Source: Rhizobium johnstonii 3841 (GTDB taxonomy: Bacteria; Pseudomonadota; Alphaproteobacteria; Rhizobiales; Rhizobiaceae). Taken from it: a DNA stretch of 64,000 nucleotides. Shown one piece after another: positions 9,075 through 17,813 of the stretch. Location of the stretch: NCBI RefSeq assembly GCF_000009265.1, contig NC_008380.1, positions 4,919,501-4,983,500 on the forward strand, in the 5' to 3' direction. How positions within the stretch are numbered: the first letter of the stretch is position 1; each line of letters begins with the position of its first letter. A program made the position numbers and the translations under genes. Under the pieces are notes generated by a model, which made no database searches, was not told the DNA's origin, and worked only from the letters and a program-made list of their open reading frames with translations.

Positions 9075-9647
9075 TCAGGAGGCCGTGACGACGGCGCGCG
9101 CCGCCTTCAGCGCATTGCCCCACCAGGTGAGCTGGTCGAGCTGGTTCTTCGCCGCTTCGTTGAGATGCGCGTAATCGCTGAGGCTCTTGCCTTCCTTGAG
9201 GACGCCGAGATATTCGCCAAGCGCGATATGAACGCCCGTTTTCACCGAAGCCGCCCCCATTTCCACGAAGATCAGCCGGAGATGCTCGACCGCACGTGCA
9301 CCGCCGACACCGCCGTAACCGACGAAACCGACCGGTTTGTGGATGAACTCGCCGAGGTCGATGGCGTTCTTCAGAACCGCCGTCGGAGCGTGATTGTACT
9401 CGGCGACGGTGAAAATGAAGCCGTCGAATTCACGCAGCTTCTTTTTCCAGCGCTCTGCCGTCTCGCTTTCAGCGGTCGTGGCACGCTGCTCACCGAAAAA
9501 ATGCATGGGGTAGTCGAGCAGGTCGAGAACCTCGACCTCGATGTCCTGCCGCTCGGCGGCGATAGCGGCAATCCACTTGGCCGGATGCTCAGCAAAACGG
9601 CCAATACGCGTGCTGCCGACGATGACCGCAATCTTCAACTTGCTCAT
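9075..9647 (-). CDS. NADPH-dependent FMN reductase family protein
   Basis: 190-aa flavodoxin-fold oxidoreductase. It begins KIAVIVGSTRIGRF, the usual FMN phosphate-binding loop, and has the central VAEYNHAPTAVLKNAIDL motif of the NADPH-dependent FMN/quinone reductase family (YieF/ArsH-like). The ATG at 9647 has AGGAA at good distance; the earlier ATG at 9656 abuts the ribosome site. Probably reduces flavin, quinones or chromate-like oxidants; the physiological substrate is unknown. A lone gene, convergent with the ABC operon. Confidence 0.85.
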   Translation of the reverse strand: MSKLKIAVIVGSTRIGRFAEHPAKWIAAIAAERQDIEVEVLDLLDYPMHFFGEQRATTAESETAERWKKKLREFDGFIFTVAEYNHAPTAVLKNAIDLGEFIHKPVGFVGYGGVGGARAVEHLRLIFVEMGAASVKTGVHIALGEYLGVLKEGKSLSDYAHLNEAAKNQLDQLTWWGNALKAARAVVTAS

Positions 9648-9816
9648 TGATATCATTTCCTGATGGGTCTTGGGGCGGATGGTGGGAGCGCAACTTTATG
9701 AGAAAGCCTCCGCACCGGGCAAGGCGCGAAGGCTTCGAAAAATCAGCTTTTTGACAGGCCGATCGTACACAATCGAGTGAATGGAGCCCGCTCACAAAGT
9801 CGGCTGATGGGCGCCT

Positions 9817-12800
9817 TCAGCCTGCGTAGACGACGAGCAGGTCCTTGGCATCGATCTGATCGCCAGCCCGCACCAGTACTTCGGAAATCGTCCCATCCTT
9901 TTCCGCATGCAGCGCCGTTTCCATCTTCATCGCCTCGATCGAGACGAGCACGTCACCGGCATTGACGGCCTGGCCGGGCGAGACGAAGACACGGCTGATC
10001 ACACCCGGCATCGGCGCGCCGACATGAACGGCATTGCCCGGTTCGGCCTTGCGGCGGACGGCGGCACCCGTCGCCCCATGGGCCCGGTCCGGCACCTTGA
10101 TACGGCGCGGCTGGCCGTTGAGCTCGAAGAAGATGGTCACCATGCCTTGGCTGTCGGTGGCGCTCATCGCCTGGTTGACGATGACGAGCGTCTTGCCGCG
10201 CTCGATATCGGCAAACAGCTCCTCGCCATCCTTGAGACCATAGAAATAGGCGGGCGTCGGCAGCACCGAGACCGGACCGTAGGTATCGGAGGCGAGCGCG
10301 AAGTCGGTGAAGACCTTCGGATACATCAGGTAGGAGGCAAATTCAAAGTCGCTGACCTCGCGCTCGAGTTTCGTCTCGATGACTTTGCGCTCCGCATCGA
10401 GATCCGCCTCCTTGAGCAGCGAGCCGGGGCGCACGGTATAGGGCTTGTCGCCCTTCAGCGCCTTCTTCTGCAGCGCTTCTGGCCATCCTGACGGCGGCTG
10501 GCCGAGATCGCCCTTCAGCATCGAGACCACCGATTCCGGGAAGGAGACTTCCTTATCAGGGCTGACGACGTCGGCAACCGTCAGGTCCTGGGACACCATC
10601 ATCAGCGCCATGTCGCCGACGACCTTGGAAGACGGCGTCACCTTGACGATATCGCCGAACATCTGGTTGGCGTCGGCATAGGCCTGCGCCACCTGATGCC
10701 AGCGGGTCTCGAGGCCGAGCGAGCGGGCCTGTTCCTTGAGGTTGGTGAACTGGCCGCCCGGCATTTCGTGCAGATAGACTTCGGATGCCGGGCCCCTCAG
10801 ATCGCTTTCGAAGGCGGCATACTGGTTACGCGCCGCTTCCCAATAGAAGGAGACGCGGCGGATCCATTCCGGATCGAGGCCCGGATCACGCTCCGTACCG
10901 CGCAGCGCCTCGACGATCGAGCCGAGACAGGGCTGCGAGGTATTGCCGGAAAGCGCATCCATGGCGGCATCGACGGCATCGACGCCTGCGTCGACGGCGG
11001 CAAGAACGGTCGCGGCCGCAATACCCGATGTATCATGCGTGTGGAAATGGATCGGCAGGCTGGTCGCCTCGCGCAGCGCCTTGAACAGAACCTTCGCAGC
11101 CGCAGGCTTGAGAAGGCCCGCCATATCCTTGAGCGCGATGATATGCGCCCCCGCCTTCTCGAGCTCGACCGCAAGGTCGGTGTAGTATTTCAGATCGTAT
11201 TTCGGACGGGCCGAGTTCAGGATATCGCCGGTATAGCAGATCGCCGCCTCGCAGAGCTTGTTCTCCTCGGCAATGGCATCCATCGAAACGCGCATGTTCT
11301 CGACCCAGTTCAGGCAGTCGAAGACGCGGAAGAGATCGATGCCGCCCCTGGCCGCCTGGCGGACGAAATATTTGACGACATTGTCGGGATAATTGGTGTA
11401 GCCGACGCCGTTGGCGCCGCGCAGCAGCATCTGCAGCAGAAGGTTCGGCGCGCCTTCGCGGATCAGCGCCAGGCGCTCCCACGGGTCCTCGGTCAGAAAG
11501 CGCATGGAGACGTCAAAGGTCGCGCCGCCCCAGCATTCGAGCGACAAAAGGCTTGGCAGCGCATGCGCATAGGTGTCGGCAATGCGCGCGATGTCATAGG
11601 TGCGCATGCGGGTGGCGAGCAGCGACTGGTGGCCGTCGCGCATCGTCGTGTCGGTCAAAAGCACGCGCTTTTCGTTGCGCATCCATTCGCCGAATTTCTT
11701 CGGGCCGAGCGTGTCGAGGAGTTGCTTCGTACCATCCTTGACCGCATTGCCGTTGGCGTAGGGAACCACCGGCTCGGCAGCGTTTTCCAGCGGCCTCGGC
11801 CTATCCTTGGCCTCGGGATGGCCATTGACGGTGACGTCGGCGAGATAGGTCAGGAGCTTCGTGGCGCGATCCTGGCGCTTGACCTGCTGGAAGAGTTCCG
11901 GCGTCGTGTCGATGAAGCGTGTCGTGTAGCTGTTATCCCTGAACTTGGGATGGCCGATGATCGCTTCGAGGAAGGTCAGGTTGGTTGCCACGCCGCGAAT
12001 GCGGAATTCGCGCAGCGCCCGGTCCATGCGGGCGATCGCTTCGGACGGATTGGGCGCCCATGCCGTGACCTTGACGAGAAGCGGATCATAAAAGCGGGTG
12101 ATGATGGCGCCCGAATAGGAGGTGCCGCCATCGAGGCGGATGCCGAAACCGGACGCTGAGCGATAGGCGGTGATGCGGCCGTAATCCGGAATGAAATTAT
12201 GCTCCGGATCTTCCGTGGTGATGCGGCACTGCAGCGCATGGCCGTTGAGACGGATATCTTCCTGGCGCGGCACGCCCGATTCCGCCGTCCCGATCGCAAA
12301 ACCGTCGAGAATGTGGATCTGCGCCTTGACGATATCGATGCCGGTGACGACTTCAGTCACCGTATGCTCGACCTGGATGCGCGGATTGACTTCGATGAAG
12401 TAGAATTTGCCGGTATCGGCATCCATCAGATATTCGACGGTGCCGGCACCGATATAATTGGTGGCAGCTGCGATCTTCAGCGAATAGGCGGCGAGTTCCT
12501 GGCGCTGCGCCTCAGAGAGATAGGGCGCCGGCGCGCGCTCGACGACCTTCTGGTTGCGGCGCTGGATCGAGCAGTCACGCTCGAAGAGATGCACGACATT
12601 GCCATGCGTATCGCCGAGAACCTGGCTTTCGACATGGCGGGCGCGCTCGACGAGCTTTTCCAGGTAGACCTCGTCCTTGCCGAAGGCCGCCATCGCCTCG
12701 CGCTTGGCTTCCGTCACCTCGCGGGCGAGATCCTTTGGATCGCGGATCGCGCGCATGCCGCGCCCGCCGCCGCCCCAGGAGGCCTTCAGCATGACGGGGT

Positions 12801-13281
12801 AGCCGATCCCGTCCGCCATCTTTGCCACTTCGGCCATGTCCTCCGGCAACGGCCCGGTGGCCGGCACCACGGGAACGCCGACCGAGATCGCCAGGTTGCG
12901 CGCTGCGACCTTATTGCCGAGCTGGCGCATCGTATCGGCCTTCGGGCCGATGAAGATGATGCCCGCCTTGTTGCAGGCATCGACGAATTCGGGGCTTTCC
13001 GACAGCAGGCCGTAGCCGGGATGGATGGCATCAGCACCGGAGAGTTTGGCGACGCGGATCACCTCGTCGATCGACAGATAGCTCTCGATCGGACCCATGT
13101 CCTTGGAAAGATGCGGGCCGCGGCCGACCTGGTAGCTCTCGTCCGCCTTGAAGCGGTGCAGCGCCAGCTTGTCCTCTTCCGCCCAGATCGCCACGGTTTT
13201 TATTCCAAGCTCGTTGGCCGCGCGGAACACGCGAATGGCAATTTCGGAGCGATTGGCAACGAGAATCTTGGAAATGGGCAA
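9817..13281 (-). CDS. pyc: Pyruvate carboxylase
   Basis: 1154-aa biotin enzyme that carboxylates pyruvate to oxaloacetate (anaplerosis). Order of domains: N-terminal ATP-grasp biotin carboxylase (about 1-450, with KASWGGGGRGMR), carboxyltransferase barrel (about 530-800, with TDTTMRDGHQSLLATR) and a C-terminal biotinyl domain. The biotin lysine is Lys1119 in EAMKME, 35 residues from the end. The length and Lys position equal those of the well-studied R. etli enzyme. The start is a TTG (13281) with GAGGAG 6 bases upstream; no ATG lies before MPISKILVANRSE-like sequence. Downstream of expR and transcribed in the same direction. Confidence 0.97.
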   Translation of the reverse strand: MPISKILVANRSEIAIRVFRAANELGIKTVAIWAEEDKLALHRFKADESYQVGRGPHLSKDMGPIESYLSIDEVIRVAKLSGADAIHPGYGLLSESPEFVDACNKAGIIFIGPKADTMRQLGNKVAARNLAISVGVPVVPATGPLPEDMAEVAKMADGIGYPVMLKASWGGGGRGMRAIRDPKDLAREVTEAKREAMAAFGKDEVYLEKLVERARHVESQVLGDTHGNVVHLFERDCSIQRRNQKVVERAPAPYLSEAQRQELAAYSLKIAAATNYIGAGTVEYLMDADTGKFYFIEVNPRIQVEHTVTEVVTGIDIVKAQIHILDGFAIGTAESGVPRQEDIRLNGHALQCRITTEDPEHNFIPDYGRITAYRSASGFGIRLDGGTSYSGAIITRFYDPLLVKVTAWAPNPSEAIARMDRALREFRIRGVATNLTFLEAIIGHPKFRDNSYTTRFIDTTPELFQQVKRQDRATKLLTYLADVTVNGHPEAKDRPRPLENAAEPVVPYANGNAVKDGTKQLLDTLGPKKFGEWMRNEKRVLLTDTTMRDGHQSLLATRMRTYDIARIADTYAHALPSLLSLECWGGATFDVSMRFLTEDPWERLALIREGAPNLLLQMLLRGANGVGYTNYPDNVVKYFVRQAARGGIDLFRVFDCLNWVENMRVSMDAIAEENKLCEAAICYTGDILNSARPKYDLKYYTDLAVELEKAGAHIIALKDMAGLLKPAAAKVLFKALREATSLPIHFHTHDTSGIAAATVLAAVDAGVDAVDAAMDALSGNTSQPCLGSIVEALRGTERDPGLDPEWIRRVSFYWEAARNQYAAFESDLRGPASEVYLHEMPGGQFTNLKEQARSLGLETRWHQVAQAYADANQMFGDIVKVTPSSKVVGDMALMMVSQDLTVADVVSPDKEVSFPESVVSMLKGDLGQPPSGWPEALQKKALKGDKPYTVRPGSLLKEADLDAERKVIETKLEREVSDFEFASYLMYPKVFTDFALASDTYGPVSVLPTPAYFYGLKDGEELFADIERGKTLVIVNQAMSATDSQGMVTIFFELNGQPRRIKVPDRAHGATGAAVRRKAEPGNAVHVGAPMPGVISRVFVSPGQAVNAGDVLVSIEAMKMETALHAEKDGTISEVLVRAGDQIDAKDLLVVYAG

Positions 13282-13401
13282 AACGGTCTCCTCAGACGTT
13301 CAGACGCGGGAATGCTGCACCCGCGAAGGAAATTCTTAACTTCTTGTCACAGAAAGTTCAATTTATCTTGCGACTGCGAAATGCAATTTTTCGACATGCT
13401 G

Positions 13402-13499
13402 AAGCAATTCCAGGAAAAGCGCCAAGCGGTTTCCGTCCCGAGTTGCGTAAAAAATAAAAAGCAGAGCGGTTTCGCTTCGATGACAGCGGAATTGCTCTA
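13402..13499. repeat. Rhizobium-type imperfect palindrome after expR
   Basis: Arms GAAGCAATTCC (13402) and GGAATTGCTCT (13488-13498) enclose inner GGAAAAGC / GCGGTTTCC pairing. This is another common rhizobial intergenic repeat. It overlaps the last codon of expR and separates it from pyc, so it may end expR transcription. Confidence 0.6.
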
Positions 13500-14252
13500 A
13501 CTTATCAGGCCATGACGGAAGGCAAGCGCTACCGCCTGCTGCCTGTTTTTCGCCTTCAGCTTGTCCTGCAGGCCGTTCATATACCAGTCGACGGTGTGGT
13601 TTGAGATCTTCAGCATCTTGCTGATCTCCATCGAAGTCATGCCTTCGGCGAGATAATGCAGGATTTCCATCTCGCGCCGCGTCAGCGGCGTGTCGGCCGG
13701 CAGCACGGTTTCCAGTGCCTGCGCCTCGCCTTTCAGATCGAGCAACCGCCAGAAGGCCTTGCGCGCCACCGCCTCCAGCAATGCGATTTCCACCGGCGAC
13801 AGCTCGATCGGCTTGCCGGCGAGACTAAGGCTGGCGAGAATGCCGTTGCGTCCGTGGATGGGAAAGATGTAGCCATCCTCCAACCCGTGCCCGAAGGCAT
13901 CGACCATCATCTGCTCCATGCGGCGATGATACGCGTCCTTGCGGAAGGCCGCCATCGCCTCCCGCCAGCGGAAAGGCCGCTGCGCATGAGCGAGATAGCG
14001 CACCATCGGATCGATCAGAGCATATTTTTTCGCGGTATATATATGCGGCCATTGTTCCGGCCAGCGGCCGGCAAGCGCCGCAGCCCAGGGCTCCGGATTC
14101 TGCTGCATCGGGGTCTGCGGCAAATGGCGTGGCAGACCATAATATTCGAAGCCACAACCGTGGAGGATCTGCTCCAACTCGGTGACGACAGCTTCAGGAT
14201 TTGAGCATTCTTCCAGAATTACAAGTAATTGAATTAACGAATTAATATTCAC
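13497..14252 (-). CDS. expR: LuxR-type quorum-sensing regulator, ExpR orthologue
   Basis: 251-aa regulator with an N-terminal autoinducer-binding domain (about 1-170) and a C-terminal LuxR helix-turn-helix (about 188-248, LTRREMEILHYLAEGMTSMEIS). The acyl-homoserine lactone pocket residues fit TraR with a constant offset of 11: Trp68, Tyr72, Asp81 and Trp96. No synthase gene is adjacent, so it is an orphan receptor. In Sinorhizobium meliloti expR likewise lies between pyc and ndvA, which supports the name. There it controls exopolysaccharide and motility genes. It is divergent from ndvA, with about 319 bp between the two starts. Confidence 0.9.
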   Translation of the reverse strand: MNINSLIQLLVILEECSNPEAVVTELEQILHGCGFEYYGLPRHLPQTPMQQNPEPWAAALAGRWPEQWPHIYTAKKYALIDPMVRYLAHAQRPFRWREAMAAFRKDAYHRRMEQMMVDAFGHGLEDGYIFPIHGRNGILASLSLAGKPIELSPVEIALLEAVARKAFWRLLDLKGEAQALETVLPADTPLTRREMEILHYLAEGMTSMEISKMLKISNHTVDWYMNGLQDKLKAKNRQQAVALAFRHGLIS

Positions 14253-14571
14253 AAAAATGCCCCTTGCCCGGACCTGATGCCCGCATGAGGCCGTCGGCGG
14301 CTGGTCAAACTGGTCGCGAAACGGTCTTCAATAAATGCAGTCTGTAATTTTAATGCTGCGCTAAACATTTAATAAAATGCAAGCGCAAATTGTCGCGAGA
14401 TATAGCCGAACGGCAATTTCGGCGCCATCGCCATCTCGTCGCGTCCTGCCATAGTACGATCGTATCAATCATCACATCGGTTGAACCCTGAATACTCCGT
14501 TAATCGCCCGTTCAGGTAGCCTTTTGTAGCATCGCATCATCCCGTTTTCGCAGATGCACAAGAGGTTCGAC
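14253..14571. promoter_or_regulatory. Divergent expR / ndvA control region
   Basis: About 319 bp without a gene between the expR start and the ndvA start. The segment around 14332-14400 is AT-rich and must hold both promoters. I could not fix convincing -35/-10 pairs or a lux box by eye. Confidence 0.5.
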
Positions 14572-16335
14572 GTGACGCTATTCAAGGTCTATGCAAGGGC
14601 TCTGCGCTATCTTGGCGCCTACAAGCTGCGCGTATCCCTGGTCGTTGTCGCAAACATTGTTCTTGCGACGATCACCATCGCGGAGCCGATCCTGTTCGGT
14701 CGTATCATCGATGCGATTTCGGGCAAGGGTGAGGTCAAGCCCATCCTCTTCATGTGGGCGACTTTCGCCGTCTTCAACACCATTGCCTTCGTTCTGGTGG
14801 CCCGCGAGGCCGACCGGCTGGCCCATGGCCGGCGAGCGACGCTGTTGACGGAAGCCTTCGGCCGCATCATTTCCATGCCGCTTGGCTGGCACCATCAGCG
14901 TGGCACCTCCAACGCGCTGCATACATTGCTGCGCGCCTGCGAGACGCTGTTTGGCCTCTGGCTGGAATTCATGCGCAACCACCTGTCGACGGTCATCGCG
15001 CTTGCCCTTCTGATACCGACCGCAATGTCGATGGACCTGCGCCTTTCCGCCGTGCTCATGGTGCTCGCCATCGCCTACTGGCTGATCGGCCGCGTCGTGA
15101 TGAGCCGCACCAAGGACGGCCAGGCTTCGGTCGAGAACCATTATCATACCGTCTTCTCGCATGTCAGCGACTCGATCAGCAACGTTTCGGTCCTGCACAG
15201 CTATAACCGCATCGAGGCCGAAACCAGGGCGTTGAAATCCTTTGCCGACCGTCTGCTCGAAGCCCAGTATCCAGTGCTCGACTGGTGGGCGATCGCCAGC
15301 GCGCTGAACCGCATGGCGTCGACCATCGCGATGATGGTGGTCCTGATCATCGGCACCATGCTCGTCCAGGCCGGCCAGTTGCGCGTCGGCGACGTCATCG
15401 CCTTCATCGGCTTTGCCAACCTGTTGATCGGCCGTCTCGACCTGATGCGCCAGTTCGCTACGCAGATTTTCGAGGCCCGTTCCAAGCTTGAGGAATTCTA
15501 TGCGCTGGAAGACTCGGTGCGTGAACGTGAAGAGCCTGCCGGCAACGGTGAGATCAAGGACGTCAAGGGTGCGATCGAATTCCGCGACGTCTCCTTCGGC
15601 TTCGGCAACAGCTCACAGGGCCTGCACAACGTCTCCTTCTCGGTGAAGGCAGGCCAGACGGTCGCCATCGTCGGCCCGACCGGCGCCGGCAAGACGACGC
15701 TCGTCAACCTGCTGCAGCGTGTCTACGATGCCCAGGGCGGCAAGATCCTCGTCGACGGCACCGATATCACCAAGGTGACCCGCAAGTCGCTGCGTCGCCA
15801 CATCGCCACCGTCTTCCAGGATGCGGGCCTGCTGAACCGTTCGATCAGCGACAATATCCGCCTGGGCCGCGAGGGCGCCAGTGAAGAGGAAATGCGCCGT
15901 GCGGCCGAAGCCGCTGCCGCTGCCGACTTCATCGAGACCCGCGAGGATCGCTACGATACGCATGTTGGTGAACGCGGCAACAAGCTCTCCGGCGGCGAGC
16001 GCCAGCGCATCGCGATCGCCCGCGCCATCCTCAAGGACGCGCCGATCCTGGTGCTCGACGAGGCGACCTCGGCGCTCGACGTCGAAACCGAAGCCCGCGT
16101 CAAGGCCGCGATCGACAATCTGCGCCAGAACCGCACCACCTTCATCATCGCCCACCGCCTGTCGACGGTCCGCGAAGCCGATATGGTGCTCTTCCTGGAT
16201 GACGGCCGCGTCGTCGAACAGGGCAGCTTCGACGAACTCAGCCACAGCAACGGCCGCTTCGCCGCCCTGCTGCGCGCCAGCGGCATCCTGACGGATGAAG
16301 AGGTGCGCAAGGCCCACACCACCGAAGCCGCCTGA
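14572..16335 (+). CDS. ndvA: Beta-(1,2)-glucan export ABC transporter NdvA
   Basis: 587-aa fused transporter that moves cyclic beta-1,2-glucan across the inner membrane; needed for nodule invasion and growth at low osmolarity in rhizobia. N-terminal membrane domain of six segments (about 1-300) and C-terminal ATPase with Walker A GPTGAGKTT, signature LSGGERQR and Walker B LVLDEATSALD. I prefer the GTG at 14572 (VTLFKVYARALRYL) because AAGAGG lies 6 bases upstream and 587 aa is the length I recall for NdvA of this group; the ATG at 14554 has no ribosome site. Its partners opgC and ndvB lie 1.5-13 kb downstream on the other strand. Confidence 0.94.
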   Translation: MTLFKVYARALRYLGAYKLRVSLVVVANIVLATITIAEPILFGRIIDAISGKGEVKPILFMWATFAVFNTIAFVLVAREADRLAHGRRATLLTEAFGRIISMPLGWHHQRGTSNALHTLLRACETLFGLWLEFMRNHLSTVIALALLIPTAMSMDLRLSAVLMVLAIAYWLIGRVVMSRTKDGQASVENHYHTVFSHVSDSISNVSVLHSYNRIEAETRALKSFADRLLEAQYPVLDWWAIASALNRMASTIAMMVVLIIGTMLVQAGQLRVGDVIAFIGFANLLIGRLDLMRQFATQIFEARSKLEEFYALEDSVREREEPAGNGEIKDVKGAIEFRDVSFGFGNSSQGLHNVSFSVKAGQTVAIVGPTGAGKTTLVNLLQRVYDAQGGKILVDGTDITKVTRKSLRRHIATVFQDAGLLNRSISDNIRLGREGASEEEMRRAAEAAAAADFIETREDRYDTHVGERGNKLSGGERQRIAIARAILKDAPILVLDEATSALDVETEARVKAAIDNLRQNRTTFIIAHRLSTVREADMVLFLDDGRVVEQGSFDELSHSNGRFAALLRASGILTDEEVRKAHTTEAA

Positions 16336-16355
16336 TCGGTTCGGGTTTCAAGATA

Positions 16356-16388
16356 AAGGCCGGAAGGGTAGCTCCTTCCGGCCTTTTT
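16356..16388 (+). terminator. Rho-independent terminator of ndvA
   Basis: A 12-bp perfect stem AAGGCCGGAAGG / CCTTCCGGCCTT with a 6-base loop and a T run, 20 bp after the ndvA stop. Confidence 0.9.
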
Positions 16389-16448
16389 GTTTGCTCTCGG
16401 ACCGCGGATCGATCGACATTCGCAAATCGGTGGGCACGGAGGCCTTTG

Positions 16449-17042
16449 ATGGGCGTGAAGCGATACGAGTTGAACGAGGCGCAGTGGTTAAGAATTGCGC
16501 CTTTGTTGCCAGGTAGGGCCGGCGATCCAGGTCGGACGGGGTAGATAACCGGTTGTTTGTGAACGGGTGTTTGTGGGTGCTGCGCTCCGGCGCACACTGG
16601 CAGCATCTGCCGGAGCGCTACGGCAAGTGGAAGACGGTCCATCGCCGGTTCAGTCGCTGGTGCCATGCCGGCGTATGGGAGCTGGTCTTTGATGCCCTCA
16701 CTGCTGACCGGGACAATCTGTACTTAATGATCGACACCACCATCATGCGTGCCCATCAACAGGCTGCGAGCGGAAAAGAGGGGCCAAGGATCAGGCGCTG
16801 GGGCGTTCCGGAGGTGGACTGACGGCCAAGGTCCATATGCTGGTCGATACGCTCGGGCGTCCCTGCGCTTCATCGCGATGGCCGGCCAAGTCGCGACATC
16901 ACGCAAGCTCAATTGCCAGACAGGTCAGGCCATCTGGGCGATAAAGCGCATGACAGCAATGCCTTGAGCGCAAACGATCTCGAAGCAAGAGGCCGAGGCG
17001 GTCATAACCTCAAACCGTTCCCGAAACCGAGAGACGGTGTCG
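16449..17042 (+). pseudogene. Decayed IS5-family (IS427-type) transposase
   Basis: Reading in shifting frames restores a transposase: MGVKRYELNEAQW, then NRLFVNGCLWVLRSGAHWQ, LPERYGKWKTVHRRFSRW, DTTIMRAHQQAASGK, GGLTAKVHMLVDTLGRP and LGDKAHDSNAL. At least one base is missing near 16541 (after GRTG), another shift lies near 16780, another near 16862, and homology stops near 17042, before the final catalytic part. The gene is therefore dead and truncated. No terminal inverted repeats or target duplication were seen, so the element has eroded at both ends. It sits between ndvA and the rest of the glucan genes. Confidence 0.85.
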
Positions 17043-17102
17043 CGTCCTGCCGGGCATCTCTCCGCCAAACCATGCCGACCTCCCGAGAAATCATGGCGGA
17101 AG

Positions 17103-17144
17103 TGTCAGGCATGTCTCCGAACATCTGTCAGGTATGTATCCGGG
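17103..17144. repeat. Short tandem direct repeat, possible IS-end remnant
   Basis: TGTCAGGCATGTCTCCGAAC (17103-17122) is followed at 17126 by TGTCAGGTATGTATCCGG, two near-identical units three bases apart. Such tandem units resemble the ends of some IS481-type elements; that is a guess. The rest of 17043-17410 has no gene that I can support, apart from a partial copy of the C/G-rich intergenic repeat near 17281-17311. Confidence 0.4.
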
Positions 17145-17410
17145 CTTTAAAACAAGGAGGGAGATCGGCAAGGAGCTTGCTCCCCGTAAAACATGAACCA
17201 CTTCGGTTGCCGTGCCAAATCGCCTTCAGTTTAGATTCATGTGACGGCCGGTTGTTTGGCGAAGCCGTCACTCCATCCAATCTCCCCACCTGTGGGGAAG
17301 GGCAGAGGGGGATATCACACGCAGCAGCGTCTCCGCTTCCCAAGGCGGATTGATCACCCCGCCGATCTTCCCTAACCTTCGCCAGTCAACGGAGCATAGG
17401 GAGAAAACCC

Positions 17411-17764
17411 ATGAAGGTCCTGCGCATCGTCGCCAATATCCAGGCAGCGGACATCACCCTGGCCCGGCGCTTCTATCAGGATATCCTCGGTCTTGACGTC
17501 ATCATGGATCACGGCTGGATCACGACGTTCGGCGCGGCGCAATCAATGAACGTTCAGCTGAGCATTGCCAGCAAAGGCGGTTCCGGAACGAAGGTGCCCG
17601 ACGTCTCGATCGAAGTCGACGACCTCGATGCTGCTTTCGAGGCGATGTCGGCCTCAGGCTTTCCGATCGAGTACGGCCCAGCCGACGAGCCGTGGGGCGT
17701 CAGGCGCTTTTATGTGCGCGATCCCTTCGGCAAGTTGGTGAACATCCTCGTCCATAAAAATTGA
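17411..17764 (+). CDS. Glyoxalase/bleomycin-resistance (VOC) fold protein
   Basis: 117-aa single-domain protein of the vicinal oxygen chelate superfamily, with the two beta-alpha-beta-beta-beta modules seen as RRFYQDILGLDVIMDHGWITTF and the C-terminal FYVRDPFGKLVNILVH. The start has GGGAG about 9 bases upstream. Metal-binding residues are not obvious in both modules, so it could be a binding protein rather than an enzyme. Substrate unknown. It sits alone between the IS relic and opgC and converges on opgC. Confidence 0.82.
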   Translation: MKVLRIVANIQAADITLARRFYQDILGLDVIMDHGWITTFGAAQSMNVQLSIASKGGSGTKVPDVSIEVDDLDAAFEAMSASGFPIEYGPADEPWGVRRFYVRDPFGKLVNILVHKN

Positions 17765-17813
17765 GCCGGCGGCCATCGGCCACCGGCTCCTTCATGTCGG
17801 AGAAATCCAAGCC

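Noticed and set aside
10696..12159. Long open frame opposite pyc, and similar ones opposite ndvB (such as 21391-22821 and 25357-26331)
   Set aside because: They mirror real, GC-rich genes in the antisense frame, have Arg/Asp/His-heavy composition, no ribosome sites and no family motifs.
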